Shown here: piece by piece, positions 16,759-26,012 of the stretch | Numbering within the stretch: the first letter of the stretch is position 1 | Layout of the letters: each line of letters begins with the position of its first letter | Source of the DNA: JANNPJ01 sp965200525 | GTDB lineage: Bacteria; Actinomycetota; Actinomycetes; Actinomycetales; Kineosporiaceae | Direction: 5' to 3' | DNA: 64,000 nucleotides | Assembly (NCBI GenBank): GCA_965200525.1 | Contig: OZ241368.1 | Span: forward strand, 6,324,001 to 6,388,000 | Notes under the pieces: generated by a model | Told to the model about the DNA's origin: nothing | Database searches by the model: none | Seen by the model: the letters and a program-made list of their open reading frames with translations, nothing else | Position numbers and translations under genes: made by a program

Positions 16759-17702
16759 TGCCGAAAACCGCGGTGGCCGTGATCGGGTCGGGCAACATCG
16801 GCACCGATTTGATGCTCAAGGTGATCCGCCTGTCCGACGTCCTGCGGATGGCGGCGTTGGTCGGCATCGATCCGGCCTCGGACGGCCTGGCCCGAGCGGC
16901 CCGGCTCGGCGTGCCGATCACCTCGGACGGCGTCGACGGGCTGATCGGTCTGGACGGGTTCGCCGAGATCGAGATCGTGTTCGACGCCACCTCGGCCGGC
17001 GCGCACCGGGCCAACGCGGCCCGCCTCGCGCCCTACGGCAAGCGGCTGATCGACCTGACCCCGGCCGCGGTCGGCCCGTTCGTGGTGCCTCCGGTCAACC
17101 TCGAGCAGCACCTGGCCGGCGACGTCCCGGACCTCAACATGGTCACCTGTGGGGGCCAGGCCACCATCCCGATGGTCCACGCGATCTCCCGGGTGACCCC
17201 GGTGCCCTACGCCGAGATCGTCGCCTCGATCGCCTCCCGCTCGGCCGGCCCGGGCACCCGGGCCAACATCGACGAGTTCACCGAGACGACGGCCGAGGCG
17301 ATCCGCACGGTCGGGGGCGCGGCCCGGAGCAAGGCGATCATCGTGCTCAACCCGGCCGAACCGCCGTTGATCATGCGGGACACCGTGGTCTGCCTGATCG
17401 GCGACGCGGACCCGGCCGCGATCCGCGCCTCGGTGGCCGAGATGGCCTCTCAGGTCAGGCAATACGTTCCCGGCTACCGGCTCAAGCAGGAGGTGCAGTT
17501 CGCCCCGGTCGCGCCCGAAGACCCGGTGTCGACCCTGCTGCCGCCGGGCGCCGGGCCGGTGACGACCAAGGTGTCGATCTTCCTCGAGGTCGAAGGGGCG
17601 GCCCACTACCTGCCCGCCTACGCCGGCAACCTCGACATCATGACGTCGGCCGCGCTGCGGGTGGCCGAGACCATCGCCCACCGATTGGAGGTGGCCCGGT
17701 GA
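16758..17702 (+). CDS. mhpF: Acetaldehyde dehydrogenase (acylating)
   Basis: The 314-residue enzyme has the Rossmann motif VIGSGNIGTDLMLK at its N-terminus and the catalytic Cys131 in MVTCGGQATIPMV. Length and motifs match MhpF/BphJ/HsaG. It converts the acetaldehyde released by the aldolase to acetyl-CoA with NAD+ and CoA. In this family it forms a channelling complex with the aldolase, whose gene overlaps its end (GTGA). Its start overlaps the mhpD stop (TGATG). Confidence 0.95.
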   Translation: MPKTAVAVIGSGNIGTDLMLKVIRLSDVLRMAALVGIDPASDGLARAARLGVPITSDGVDGLIGLDGFAEIEIVFDATSAGAHRANAARLAPYGKRLIDLTPAAVGPFVVPPVNLEQHLAGDVPDLNMVTCGGQATIPMVHAISRVTPVPYAEIVASIASRSAGPGTRANIDEFTETTAEAIRTVGGAARSKAIIVLNPAEPPLIMRDTVVCLIGDADPAAIRASVAEMASQVRQYVPGYRLKQEVQFAPVAPEDPVSTLLPPGAGPVTTKVSIFLEVEGAAHYLPAYAGNLDIMTSAALRVAETIAHRLEVAR

Positions 17703-18715
17703 CCGGCCGCTTGTACCTGCAGGACGTGACCCTGCGAGACGGCCTGCACGCCCTCCGGCACCGGATCAGCCCCGAGGACGTCGGCCGGATCGTGGCCGCC
17801 CTGGACCGGGCCGGCGTCGACGCGATCGAGGTGGCCCACGGCGACGGTCTGGCCGGCGGCTCGCTCACCTACGGGCCGGGCAGCCACACCGACGCCGCCT
17901 GGATCGAGGCCGCCGCGGCTCAGGTGACGCGGGCCGTGCTGACCACCCTGCTGCTGCCCGGGATCGGCACGATCCGCGACCTCAAGCAGGCCCACGCGCT
18001 GGGCGTGCGCTCGGTCCGGATCGCCACCCACTGCACCGAGGCCGACGTCGCCGCCCAGCACATCGGCGTCGCCCGCGAGCTCGGGCTGGACGTCTCCGGC
18101 TTCCTGATGATGAGCCACCTGGCTCCGCCCGAGGTGCTGGCCGATCAGGCCCGGCTGATGGAGTCGTACGGCGCGCAGTGCGTCTACGTCACCGACTCCG
18201 GGGGCCGGCTGACCATGGACGGCGTCCGCGACCGGGTCCGGGCCTACCGGGAGGTGCTCGAGCCGGCCACCCAGATCGGGATCCACGCCCACCAGAACCT
18301 GTCGCTGGCCGTGGCCAACTCGGTGGTAGCGGTCGAGGCCGGGGCGATCCGGGTGGACGCCTCGCTGGCCGGCCTCGGGGCCGGGGCCGGGAACTGCCCG
18401 ATCGAGCCGTTCGTGGCCGTCGCCGACCTCAACGGCTGGCCGCACGGCACCGACCTGTTCGCCCTCCAGGACGCCGCCGAGGAGCTGGTCCGGCCGTTGA
18501 TGGACCGGCCGGTGCAGGTCGACCGGGAGACCCTGACCCTCGGCTACGCCGGCGTCTACTCGAGCTTCCTGCGGCACGCCGAGGCGGCCTCGCGGACGTA
18601 CGGCGTCGACGTCCGCACGATCCTGCTCGAGGCCGGCCGGCGGGCTCTGGTCGGCGGCCAGGAGGACCTGATCGTCGACATCGCCCTCGACCTGCGGGCC
18701 GACCGGGTCGGCTGA
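17699..18715 (+). CDS. mhpE: 4-hydroxy-2-oxovalerate aldolase
   Basis: The 338-residue DRE-TIM metallolyase has DVTLRDGLHALRH near the N-terminus (Arg13, Asp14, His17, His21) and the metal-binding HAHQNLSLAVAN. The C-terminal small domain, which contacts the dehydrogenase, is present. It splits 4-hydroxy-2-oxovalerate to pyruvate and acetaldehyde. It is the last gene of the right arm. The following 115 bases before the heme oxygenase contain no gene. Confidence 0.95.
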   Translation: MTGRLYLQDVTLRDGLHALRHRISPEDVGRIVAALDRAGVDAIEVAHGDGLAGGSLTYGPGSHTDAAWIEAAAAQVTRAVLTTLLLPGIGTIRDLKQAHALGVRSVRIATHCTEADVAAQHIGVARELGLDVSGFLMMSHLAPPEVLADQARLMESYGAQCVYVTDSGGRLTMDGVRDRVRAYREVLEPATQIGIHAHQNLSLAVANSVVAVEAGAIRVDASLAGLGAGAGNCPIEPFVAVADLNGWPHGTDLFALQDAAEELVRPLMDRPVQVDRETLTLGYAGVYSSFLRHAEAASRTYGVDVRTILLEAGRRALVGGQEDLIVDIALDLRADRVG

Positions 18716-18830
18716 TCCAGGGCTGCGGATCCGGTCGGGTCGTTCACAGGGTGCTAGTTTCAGAGTGGGACCGCAGTGGGCCGGTCCTTCTCGACCCGTG
18801 ATCGGCGATCAGCGCGGTTCTGGAGATCTC

Positions 18831-19454
18831 ATGCCGGACTATCCGGCTCCTGGCGGTCTCGGTGGCGTTCGCGCAGCCACTCGAGGCGCGCACCTACGGA
18901 TGGATTCACAGCTCAACCGCGGGGCCTGGGACGTCGCCCGGCACCGGGCGTGGCTGAGCCGCCTCCTGGGGGCGCACGAGCCGATCGAGGCCGGTCTGGA
19001 TCAATGGTGGGCCGGTACCACCCGCTCGCTGTCCGTCCCGGCCTGGCCGGCCCGTCGGCGGACCCACCTGCTCTGGCTCGATCTGCGGGCTCTGGGCGTG
19101 ACCGACGCCGAGATCCAGGCGCTCCCCCGTCCGACGCCGCCGCCGGTTCCGCTGAACCTGCCGGAGGTGCTCGGCCGGCTCTACGTGCTCGACGGCATCG
19201 CCCTGGGCGGGGCCGCGATCGCCGCCCGGGCCAGCGCCGGCGGGGTGCCCTCGTCGGCCTGTCGCAGCCTGCTGCTGCGCGACCGCAATGCCCGCTGCTG
19301 GCGCGAGACCCGTTCGTTCATCGAGAACCTGGCCGCACCGGAGGCCGCCCGGACGGCCCGGGCCGCGGCCGAGCTCTTCGACCTGTTCGAGGGGTGGCTG
19401 GACGAGTCGGGACCGGCCCGGGCCCGTTCCTACGCCCAGCCCGCCGGCATCTGA
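18831..19454 (+). CDS. Biliverdin-producing heme oxygenase (BphO-like)
   Basis: The 207-residue protein starts at ATG 18831 behind a GGAGA site. An in-frame upstream start would add a non-conserved extension. The N-terminal RAATRGAHLRMDSQL places the proximal heme ligand at His21. The distal-helix region YVLDGIALGGAAIAAR carries the Gly pair that leaves room for oxygen. Together these match the bacterial heme oxygenases usually found beside bacteriophytochromes. No phytochrome, heme importer or iron regulator lies nearby, so iron acquisition and chromophore supply are both possible. It converges on the importer genes at 19482 with 27 bases between stops. Confidence 0.78.
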   Translation: MPDYPAPGGLGGVRAATRGAHLRMDSQLNRGAWDVARHRAWLSRLLGAHEPIEAGLDQWWAGTTRSLSVPAWPARRRTHLLWLDLRALGVTDAEIQALPRPTPPPVPLNLPEVLGRLYVLDGIALGGAAIAARASAGGVPSSACRSLLLRDRNARCWRETRSFIENLAAPEAARTARAAAELFDLFEGWLDESGPARARSYAQPAGI

Positions 19455-19481
19455 CCGACGCTGCTCAGTTCTGGACGGCCT

Positions 19482-20321
19482 CTACTTCACCGCGCCCGCG
19501 GTGGCCCCCGCGACCAGGAACCGTTGCAGGGCCAGGAATCCGATCACCACCGGCAGGCTCACGGTGAGCGAGGCGGCCATGATCTGGTTCCAGTACACGT
19601 TGTTCTGGGTCGCGTAGCCCTGAAGGCCGACGGCGAGGGTACGGGTCGACTCGTCGGTCAGGACCGAGGCGAAGAGCACCTCGCCCCAGGCGGTCATGAA
19701 GGCGTAGATGGTGACGGCGATCAGCCCGGGCAGGGCGGCCGGCACCACCACCCGGAACAGGGCGCCGAGTGGGCCGTTGCCGTCGACCAGCGCCGCCTCG
19801 TCGAGGTCGCGCGGGATCGAGTCCAGGTACCCGACCAGCATCCAGATCGCGAACGGCAGGGTGAAGGTCATGAACGTGATGATCAGCCCGGCCCGGCTGC
19901 CGTACAGGTTGATCCCGGTGAGCCGGTCGATGTTCACGAAGATGACGAACAGCGGCAGCAGGAAGAGGATGCCGGGGAACATCTGGGTCGAGAGCACCAG
20001 GATCGTGAACGGCCGGCGGCCGACGAACCGGTACCGGCTGATCGCGTAGGCGGCCAGCAGCGCGACCGCCACCGAGCAGACCGAGGCCACGGTCGAGACG
20101 ATCAGGCTGTTGATGAAGTACCGGCCCAGCGGGATCGTGTGCCACATGTCGATGAACGGCTGCACGGTGATCCGTTTCGGGAACCAGCTGAACGACGACT
20201 GGACGTCGGCCAGCGACTTCAGCGACGACGAGATCATCACGTACACCGGCAGCAGCGCGAACGCGGCCAGCAGGGTCACCCCGACCACCCGGAACCAGCG
20301 CAACCAGGTCGGCTCATGCAT
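19482..20321 (-). CDS. Sugar ABC transporter permease (MalG type), second importer
   Basis: The 279-residue permease has six hydrophobic segments (first about residues 13-33, LLAAFALLPVYVMISS) and the EAA loop DEAALVDGNGPLGALF. Its start overlaps the upstream permease stop by eight bases. It is the third gene of a leftward binding-protein, permease, permease operon. No ATPase gene is present. The substrate is not determined by sequence; context suggests the sugar or polyol degraded by the genes at 22918-31174. Confidence 0.9.
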   Translation of the reverse strand: MHEPTWLRWFRVVGVTLLAAFALLPVYVMISSSLKSLADVQSSFSWFPKRITVQPFIDMWHTIPLGRYFINSLIVSTVASVCSVAVALLAAYAISRYRFVGRRPFTILVLSTQMFPGILFLLPLFVIFVNIDRLTGINLYGSRAGLIITFMTFTLPFAIWMLVGYLDSIPRDLDEAALVDGNGPLGALFRVVVPAALPGLIAVTIYAFMTAWGEVLFASVLTDESTRTLAVGLQGYATQNNVYWNQIMAASLTVSLPVVIGFLALQRFLVAGATAGAVK

Positions 20322-21294
20322 CGCTGTTCCTCCGGTTGACGACGGCCAGATAGAGCCCGGTCACCAGGAGCAGGAAGATCAGCAGGAGCACGGACATGGC
20401 CGAGCCGTAGCCGAAGTTCCAGGTGCCGAACGAGCTCTGGTAGATGTGGATCGAGATCACGTCGGCCTGGTGCGGGGCGGACTGCCCGAACATCACGTAC
20501 GGCGTGGTGAAGTCGTTGAAGGTCCACAGGAACAGGACCAGGATGGTCACCCGGTTGACCGGGGCCAGCAGGGGCAGGGTCAGCCGGCGGAACTGCTGCC
20601 AGGGGTTGGCCCCGTCGATCGCCGTCGCCTCGTACAGCTCCCCCGGGATCGACTGCAGGCCGGCCGTGACGACCAGGAAGACGAACGGCCACTGCCGCCA
20701 GATGCTCACGATCACCAGCGAGAAGAAGCTGTGCCCGCCGATCAGCCAGAACGGCCGCTGGTCGGCGGTGTGCAACTGGTCGACCAGGACGTGGTTCACC
20801 AGGCCGGTGTCGCGCTGGAACATGAAGCTCCAGGTGATCACCGAGGCGAACACCGGCAGGGCGTACGGCAGCAGGAAAATCGTGCGGATCAGGCCCCGGC
20901 CGCGGAACGGCCGCTGGGTCAGCACCGCGGCCAGCACGCCCAGGGTCCAGCAGCAGGCCAGCACGATGATCGTGTAGGCCAGGGTGACGGTGAACGAGTG
21001 CAGCAGATCTTTACCCGCCGCACCGTGCAGGTCGAGCACCAGCCGGTAGTTGTCCAGCCCGGCGTACGGCGCCTGCCGCCAGTTGCGCAGGTAGAGCTGG
21101 GTCAGCTTGAGCAGGCTGATCCCGATCCCGGCGATCATCGGGATGATGTGGATCAGCAGTTCCAGCAGCAGGGCCGGAACCAGCAGGACGTAGGGCAGCA
21201 CCTGCCGACGACGGCGACGGCGCCGGACCGGCGCCACCACGGGTTGCTCCGGTGGCGCGGTCCGGTCGCCGTCGCGTGTCTCGAGCACACTCAT
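20314..21294 (-). CDS. Sugar ABC transporter permease (MalF type), second importer
   Basis: A 326-residue permease. The ATG at 21294 follows GAAAGGAT; a start 36 bases further upstream would add a non-conserved leader. A long basic stretch (RRRRRRR at about 31-37) precedes the first membrane segment. About six hydrophobic segments follow. The EAA loop reads EATAIDGANPWQQF. It forms the heterodimeric channel with the MalG-type permease downstream. Confidence 0.9.
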   Translation of the reverse strand: MSVLETRDGDRTAPPEQPVVAPVRRRRRRRQVLPYVLLVPALLLELLIHIIPMIAGIGISLLKLTQLYLRNWRQAPYAGLDNYRLVLDLHGAAGKDLLHSFTVTLAYTIIVLACCWTLGVLAAVLTQRPFRGRGLIRTIFLLPYALPVFASVITWSFMFQRDTGLVNHVLVDQLHTADQRPFWLIGGHSFFSLVIVSIWRQWPFVFLVVTAGLQSIPGELYEATAIDGANPWQQFRRLTLPLLAPVNRVTILVLFLWTFNDFTTPYVMFGQSAPHQADVISIHIYQSSFGTWNFGYGSAMSVLLLIFLLLVTGLYLAVVNRRNSDA

Positions 21295-21330
21295 CCTTTC
21301 GTTGCTGCGGTCACTGCGGCCGATCGGCAA

Positions 21331-22644
21331 TCAGCTGGTGAACTGCTGCTGGGCCGCCGACAGCTTGCTCTTCACGTAGGCGGCGTCGATCGCCTTGCCA
21401 CTGGCGGCATCGGCCCAGAGGTTCTTGATCACCGTGCCGACCAGGGTCTCGAACTGGCTCTCCCCGGCCACCTGCGGCAGCGGAGCGGCGGTCGAGTTGA
21501 GCACGCCCCGGAACACCTGCACGTTCGGCGTCTGGAAGGCCGGGTCGGAGTACGCCTCGGTCACCGAGGGCAGGGAGCCGTAGGTCTTGTTCAGGCTCTG
21601 CTGGGTCGGGGTGCTCGTCATGAACTTGACGAACTTGAGCGCGGCGTCCTCGTGCTTGGTGTTCTTGAAGATGCCCAGATTGATCCCGGCGACCATGCTG
21701 GTCACCTTCTTGCCCCCGGCCGGCAGCGTGGCCGGCGGCGGCACCGGCGCCACCCCGATGTCGTCCTCGTTCATCCCGAACTGCTTCAGCGATCCGGACG
21801 CGGCCTGCCACATCAGCATCGAGGCCTTGCCGGTCGCGTAGTCGCGCAGGGCCTCGGTGCCGTTCGAGTACTCGGCGTCGCTCGGGTTGACGATCTTGTC
21901 GGCCGCCATCGTGTTGACGTACTGCAGGATGCCGGCCACGTTCTGCGGGGTGTCGAAGGTCGGCTTGCCGGCCGAGTCGAAGAAGCTGCCGCCCTGCTGC
22001 TGGCTGAACGTGAACGCCGAGTGGATGCTCTCCGGGATGCTGCCGCCCTGAACGGCCAGACCCCAGTGGCCCTTGGTGGTGAGCTTCTTGCCGTCGGCGA
22101 TCAGCTCCTCCCAGGTGGCCGGCGGCGAGCTGATGCCGGCCGCGGCGAACTGCTTCTTGTTGTAGTAGAGGCCGTAGGCCTCGCTGTAGATCGGCAGCGC
22201 GGTCGGCGGCTGGCCGGCCGCTCCGGTGGCGGCCAGGCTGCCGGCCAGGAAGCGGTCCTTGCCGCCGACCGCCGCCATCTGCGAGTCGCCGAACGGCAGC
22301 AGCGCTCCGGTCGCCTGGACCGAGGCCGACCAGGTGTTGCCGATGTTGACCACATCCGGGCCCTTGCCCGAGGTGGTCGCGGCGAGCACCCGGTTGAGCA
22401 GGTCGGACCAGGGCACGACCTCGACGTTCACCTTGACGCCGGTCGCGGCGGTGAACTTGGCCAGCTCCGGAGTGAGAACTTCTTTGTCGTTGGCCAGGCT
22501 GGTGCCCTGGTTGCTGGCCCAGTAGGTGAGGGTGACCGGCGCCGAGGCGGTGCCGCCCGAACCTGAGGAGCCGCCCCCGCAGGCTGCCAGTGGCAGCAGC
22601 AGGGTGGTGGACAGCGCCGCGATGACGGCCCTGGAAAGTCGCAC
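21331..22644 (-). CDS. Extracellular sugar-binding lipoprotein, second importer
   Basis: The 437-residue family 1 solute-binding protein starts best at GTG 22644, seven bases after AAAGGA. This gives a signal peptide VRLSRAVIAALSTTLLLPL with lipobox L-A-A-C and lipidated Cys near residue 22, then a Gly/Ser linker. Typical binding-protein features include YWASNQGT, YSEAYGLYYNKKQF and MWQAASGSL. It is the first gene of the importer operon and lies back to back with the DUF2264 gene. It should capture an unknown glycoside, oligosaccharide or polyol outside the cell. Confidence 0.9.
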   Translation of the reverse strand: MRLSRAVIAALSTTLLLPLAACGGGSSGSGGTASAPVTLTYWASNQGTSLANDKEVLTPELAKFTAATGVKVNVEVVPWSDLLNRVLAATTSGKGPDVVNIGNTWSASVQATGALLPFGDSQMAAVGGKDRFLAGSLAATGAAGQPPTALPIYSEAYGLYYNKKQFAAAGISSPPATWEELIADGKKLTTKGHWGLAVQGGSIPESIHSAFTFSQQQGGSFFDSAGKPTFDTPQNVAGILQYVNTMAADKIVNPSDAEYSNGTEALRDYATGKASMLMWQAASGSLKQFGMNEDDIGVAPVPPPATLPAGGKKVTSMVAGINLGIFKNTKHEDAALKFVKFMTSTPTQQSLNKTYGSLPSVTEAYSDPAFQTPNVQVFRGVLNSTAAPLPQVAGESQFETLVGTVIKNLWADAASGKAIDAAYVKSKLSAAQQQFTS

Positions 22645-22838
22645 GGTGTTTTCCTTTCGTCCCATCCGATCCACGCGCGCCGGATGCGGGCAGCACTGAG
22701 TGCCGCACCCGGCGGTTGAGGGTCGGGAAGCCCGTAGCGGATAGATGAGGACTTCAGCGAGTGAAACTGGCTCCTTGGCTTCTGCAATGCTCAGATCTGT
22801 TGCTCAGCGCCGGATCCAGGTACCGTGGCGGCGCTGCG

Positions 22839-22852
22839 GAACACGCTTTCCA
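22839..22852. promoter_or_regulatory. LacI-type operator-like site between importer and DUF2264 genes
   Basis: GGAACACGCTTTCC matches the pattern of the palindrome at 27941-27954 (GGCAAGCGCTTTCC) with an intact right half. It lies in the 273-base divergent gap, 66 bases before the DUF2264 start. The rest of that gap holds a small GCACT-G-AGTGC dyad at 22693-22703 and no gene. Confidence 0.5.
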
Positions 22853-22917
22853 ACATATGGGGGTGCGAGTTCGGCAGTCAAGGCACATCGGAACCGGAAC
22901 TGGCAAGAGGAGCATTC

Positions 22918-24885
22918 ATGCGGCTGGCCCTGCCGGCGGAGGACCGCGCCCTGTCCCCGATCACGGGCTGGACCCGCGAACACTGGGCGGCCACCGCCGA
23001 CGCCATGCTTCTGGCTCTGCGACCGCACTTCTCGCCGGGCCGGGCCCGGCTGCTGCTGCCCGGCCGGCGCAGCGCCTACGGCGAGGACAGCGACGCCCTG
23101 GAGGGGTTCGCCCGGTCGTTCATGCTCGCCGCCTTCCGGGTGCGGGGCGAGAACGGCGCCGACCCGCTCGGCATCCTCGAGTGGTACCGCGACGGACTGG
23201 TCAGCGGCACCGACCCGAGCTCGGGTGAAACCTGGCCCCGGCCGGACCGACTCGGCCAGGCCAAGGTCGAGGCGGCCTCGATCGCGCTCGGCCTGCACCT
23301 GACCCGCCCGTGGCTCTGGGACCGCCTGGACGCCGCCGCGCAGTCCCACGTTGTCACCTGGCTGAGCACGGTCAACGGTGAGACCTACCCGCAGAACAAC
23401 TGGGTCTGGTTCCAGGCCGTGGTCGAGACCTTCGTCGCCTCGGTCGGCGGCCCGTACCGGCCGGCCGACATCGAGGCCGCCCTGGCCCGGCACGAGGACC
23501 TGGTCCGGGCGGGCGGCTGGTCGGCCGACGGCGACGGCCGGTCGTTCGACCACTATTGCGGCTGGGCCCTGCAGTTCTACCCGCTGCTCTGGGCCGAGAT
23601 GGCCGGCGGCTCGTTCGGCGCCCCCGACCTGGCGCCGCGGTGGCGCGCGCGGCTGAGCGACTACCTGGACGACGCGATCCACCTGATCGGGGCGGACGGC
23701 GCGCCGCTGATGCAGGGCCGGAGCCTGATCTACCGGTTCGCGGTGGCCGCGCCGCTCTGGACCGGCGCCGCCACCGGGGCCACCACCCTGGCCCCGGGCC
23801 GGATCCGGCGGGCCGCCTCGGGCCTGCTGCGCCACTTCCTGGACGCCGGCGCCCTCGACGACGACGGCCTGCTGACCGTGGGCTGGCATCACGCCTGGCC
23901 GGCGATGGCCCAGTCGTACTCCGGTTCGGGCTCGCCCTACTGGGCGGCGAAGGGCATGTTCGGGCTGGCCCTGCCGGCCGATCATCCGGTCTGGACCGCG
24001 GTCGAGCAGCCCCTGCCGGTGGAGGTCGCCGACGTCCGGCGGCTGATCGTGGCCCCCGGCTGGCTGGTCAGCAGCACGGTCGCGGACGGCGTGGTGCGGG
24101 TCGTCAACCACGGCACCGACCACGGCGAGCCCGGTGAGGGGCTGACCGACTCCCCGCTCTACACCCGGATCGGCTACTCGACCGCGACCGTGCCGCCGCT
24201 CACCGGCGCCGCGCTGACCTCGCCGCTCGACTCGAGCGTCGCCGTCCTCGACCCGCACGGGCCGGCCGGCTACCGCTCCGGGTTCGACCTGGTCAGCCTG
24301 GACGACGACGGGGTGGCCGTGACCGGGGTGTCCCGCTCGCGGGCGCACTGGGTGGACGGGGTCCAGCCCGACCAGCCGGATTACGGCTGGGGCAAGGCCG
24401 GCACGGTCCGCTGGGGCCCGGTGGTGACGGTCGGCTCGCTGGTCCGCGGGCCCTGGGAGGTGCGCGTGGCCCGGGTCGAGCAGGCCGACCTAGCCCCGGC
24501 CGGGTCGCTGCTGCGGTTCGGCGGCTGGCCGCTGGCCTCGGCCCGCACGCCACCGGCCGGCGGTCGAGACGCCACCGGCGCCTGGGCCGTGGACGGCCGG
24601 CTGATCAGCCTGCTGGCCCTGGCCGGCAGCGGGGAGCACCTGACCGCGGGCTGCCAGTGGGGGGTTCGCCGCGAGATCGGCTCCTCCCCGCTCGGCGAGC
24701 ACGTCGCTGTGCCCTGGATCACCACACCACTGCCGGCTCACGAGGACGACGTGCGGGTGGTGCTGGTGCGACTCGGAGCGGTGGCCGAACCGGCGGCGCG
24801 CCCGCTGGTTGAGGTGGAAAGCGCCTCGGTCAGAGTACTTTGGCCTGATTCGGCGCGATCAAATCTGTGGCTGGGCTCGACCTGA
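22918..24885 (+). CDS. DUF2264-family protein, function unknown
   Basis: The product is 655 residues. The ATG at 22918 follows AGAGGAG; a start 93 bases further upstream has no such site. There is no signal peptide, so it is probably cytoplasmic. The N-terminal half carries the DUF2264 hallmarks: GWTREHWAATADAML, a DALEGFARSFMLAAFR segment and the aromatic-rich NNWVWFQAVVETF. A DGRSFDHYCGWALQFYPLLW block and a C-terminal all-beta region follow. Toroid-like polysaccharide lyases and glycosidases show a similar pattern, which is an analogy and not proof. It diverges from the importer operon and precedes the LacI gene by 37 bases. This suggests it acts on the imported compound. Confidence 0.85.
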   Translation: MRLALPAEDRALSPITGWTREHWAATADAMLLALRPHFSPGRARLLLPGRRSAYGEDSDALEGFARSFMLAAFRVRGENGADPLGILEWYRDGLVSGTDPSSGETWPRPDRLGQAKVEAASIALGLHLTRPWLWDRLDAAAQSHVVTWLSTVNGETYPQNNWVWFQAVVETFVASVGGPYRPADIEAALARHEDLVRAGGWSADGDGRSFDHYCGWALQFYPLLWAEMAGGSFGAPDLAPRWRARLSDYLDDAIHLIGADGAPLMQGRSLIYRFAVAAPLWTGAATGATTLAPGRIRRAASGLLRHFLDAGALDDDGLLTVGWHHAWPAMAQSYSGSGSPYWAAKGMFGLALPADHPVWTAVEQPLPVEVADVRRLIVAPGWLVSSTVADGVVRVVNHGTDHGEPGEGLTDSPLYTRIGYSTATVPPLTGAALTSPLDSSVAVLDPHGPAGYRSGFDLVSLDDDGVAVTGVSRSRAHWVDGVQPDQPDYGWGKAGTVRWGPVVTVGSLVRGPWEVRVARVEQADLAPAGSLLRFGGWPLASARTPPAGGRDATGAWAVDGRLISLLALAGSGEHLTAGCQWGVRREIGSSPLGEHVAVPWITTPLPAHEDDVRVVLVRLGAVAEPAARPLVEVESASVRVLWPDSARSNLWLGST

Positions 24886-24922
24886 CCCCGGCGCCGGGCG
24901 AACGAACAGGTAGGTTCCCAGA

Positions 24923-25969
24923 ATGAACGTCAAGCCCGATCGTCAGGACGGCCCGGCGACGCTCACCGAGGTGGCCCGCGAGGCCGGTGTCTCGCTGGCC
25001 TCGGCCTCCCGCACCCTGAACGGCAGCACCCGCCGGGTCCGCGACGACCTGCGGGCCCGCGTGCTGCTGGCGGCCGAGAAGCTGAACTACTCGGCCAACG
25101 GGCCGGCCCAGGCCATGGCCCGCGGCCGGACCAACGTGCTCGGGCTGCTGGTCCACGACGTCGCCGACCCCTACTTCTCCTCGATCGCGGCCGGCGTGGT
25201 CGGGGCGGCCGAGCAGCACCGGCTGATCGTCACCATCGCCAGCACCCAGCGCCGTCCGGAGAAGGAGCTGGAGTACGTGGCCGCGCTGCGGGGCCAGCGG
25301 GCCAGCGCCATCATCATCGCCGGTTCCCGGGTGGCCGATCAGAAGCTGCTCGACTCCCTCGGCCAGGAGCTGTCCGCGTTCGAGTCCTCCGGCGGCCGGG
25401 CGGTCATGATCGGGCAGCACAAGCTGCCGATCGACACCCTGCTGATCGAGAACCGCAAGGGGGCCAAGGCGCTCGGCACCGAGCTGCTGGCCCTGGGCCA
25501 CCGCCGGTTCGCCGTTCTGGCCGGCCCGCGCCGGCTGCTCACCGCCCAGGACCGGGTGAAGGGCTTCCGGGCCGCCCTGGCCGCCGCCGGGCACCCGGCC
25601 ACCGACCTCGATGTCGTCTTCGGCGAGTTCACCCGGGACGGCGGCCATGCGGCGATGTCCGAGCTGCTGGCCACCGGGTTCGACGCCGGCTGCGTGTTCG
25701 CGGTCAACGACGTGATGGCGGTCGGCGCGATGGCGGCCCTGCGTGAGCACGGTGTCGGCGTCCCGGACCCGATCGCGATCGCCGGCTTCGACGACATCAT
25801 CACCCTTCGGGACGTCGCTCCGGCCCTCACCACCGTGCATCTCGACCTGGAGGAGCTCGGCGCGGCCGCGGTCGAGATGATCACCGGCGACCGTCCGGAA
25901 CAGGCCCGGGTCCGGCGGGTGCCGGCCTCGGTCGTGCTCCGCGACAGCACCCCGGCCCGCCGGCGCTGA
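24923..25969 (+). CDS. LacI-family repressor, probably of the 19482-31174 sugar system
   Basis: The 348-residue regulator has a DNA-binding domain at about 11-60 (LTEVAREAGVSLASASRTLNG) with a hinge helix ending in MARGRTNVLGLLV. A periplasmic-binding-like sensor domain occupies 65-340 (FAVNDVMAVGAM, AIAGFDDI). It follows DUF2264 by 37 bases on the same strand. LacI-type palindromes with centre GCGC occur before the DUF2264 gene and between the two divergent enzyme operons, so it is the best candidate for the local repressor. Its effector is unknown. Confidence 0.93.
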   Translation: MNVKPDRQDGPATLTEVAREAGVSLASASRTLNGSTRRVRDDLRARVLLAAEKLNYSANGPAQAMARGRTNVLGLLVHDVADPYFSSIAAGVVGAAEQHRLIVTIASTQRRPEKELEYVAALRGQRASAIIIAGSRVADQKLLDSLGQELSAFESSGGRAVMIGQHKLPIDTLLIENRKGAKALGTELLALGHRRFAVLAGPRRLLTAQDRVKGFRAALAAAGHPATDLDVVFGEFTRDGGHAAMSELLATGFDAGCVFAVNDVMAVGAMAALREHGVGVPDPIAIAGFDDIITLRDVAPALTTVHLDLEELGAAAVEMITGDRPEQARVRRVPASVVLRDSTPARRR

Positions 25970-26012
25970 ACACCCCCGTTCAGCCCCCGGTTCAGCGTGG
26001 TTCAGGCGCGGG

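Noticed and set aside
25970..26012. Repeated GTTCAG words between the convergent LacI and dehydrogenase genes
   Set aside because: They are direct and not inverted repeats, form no hairpin, and are too short to call an operator or terminator.
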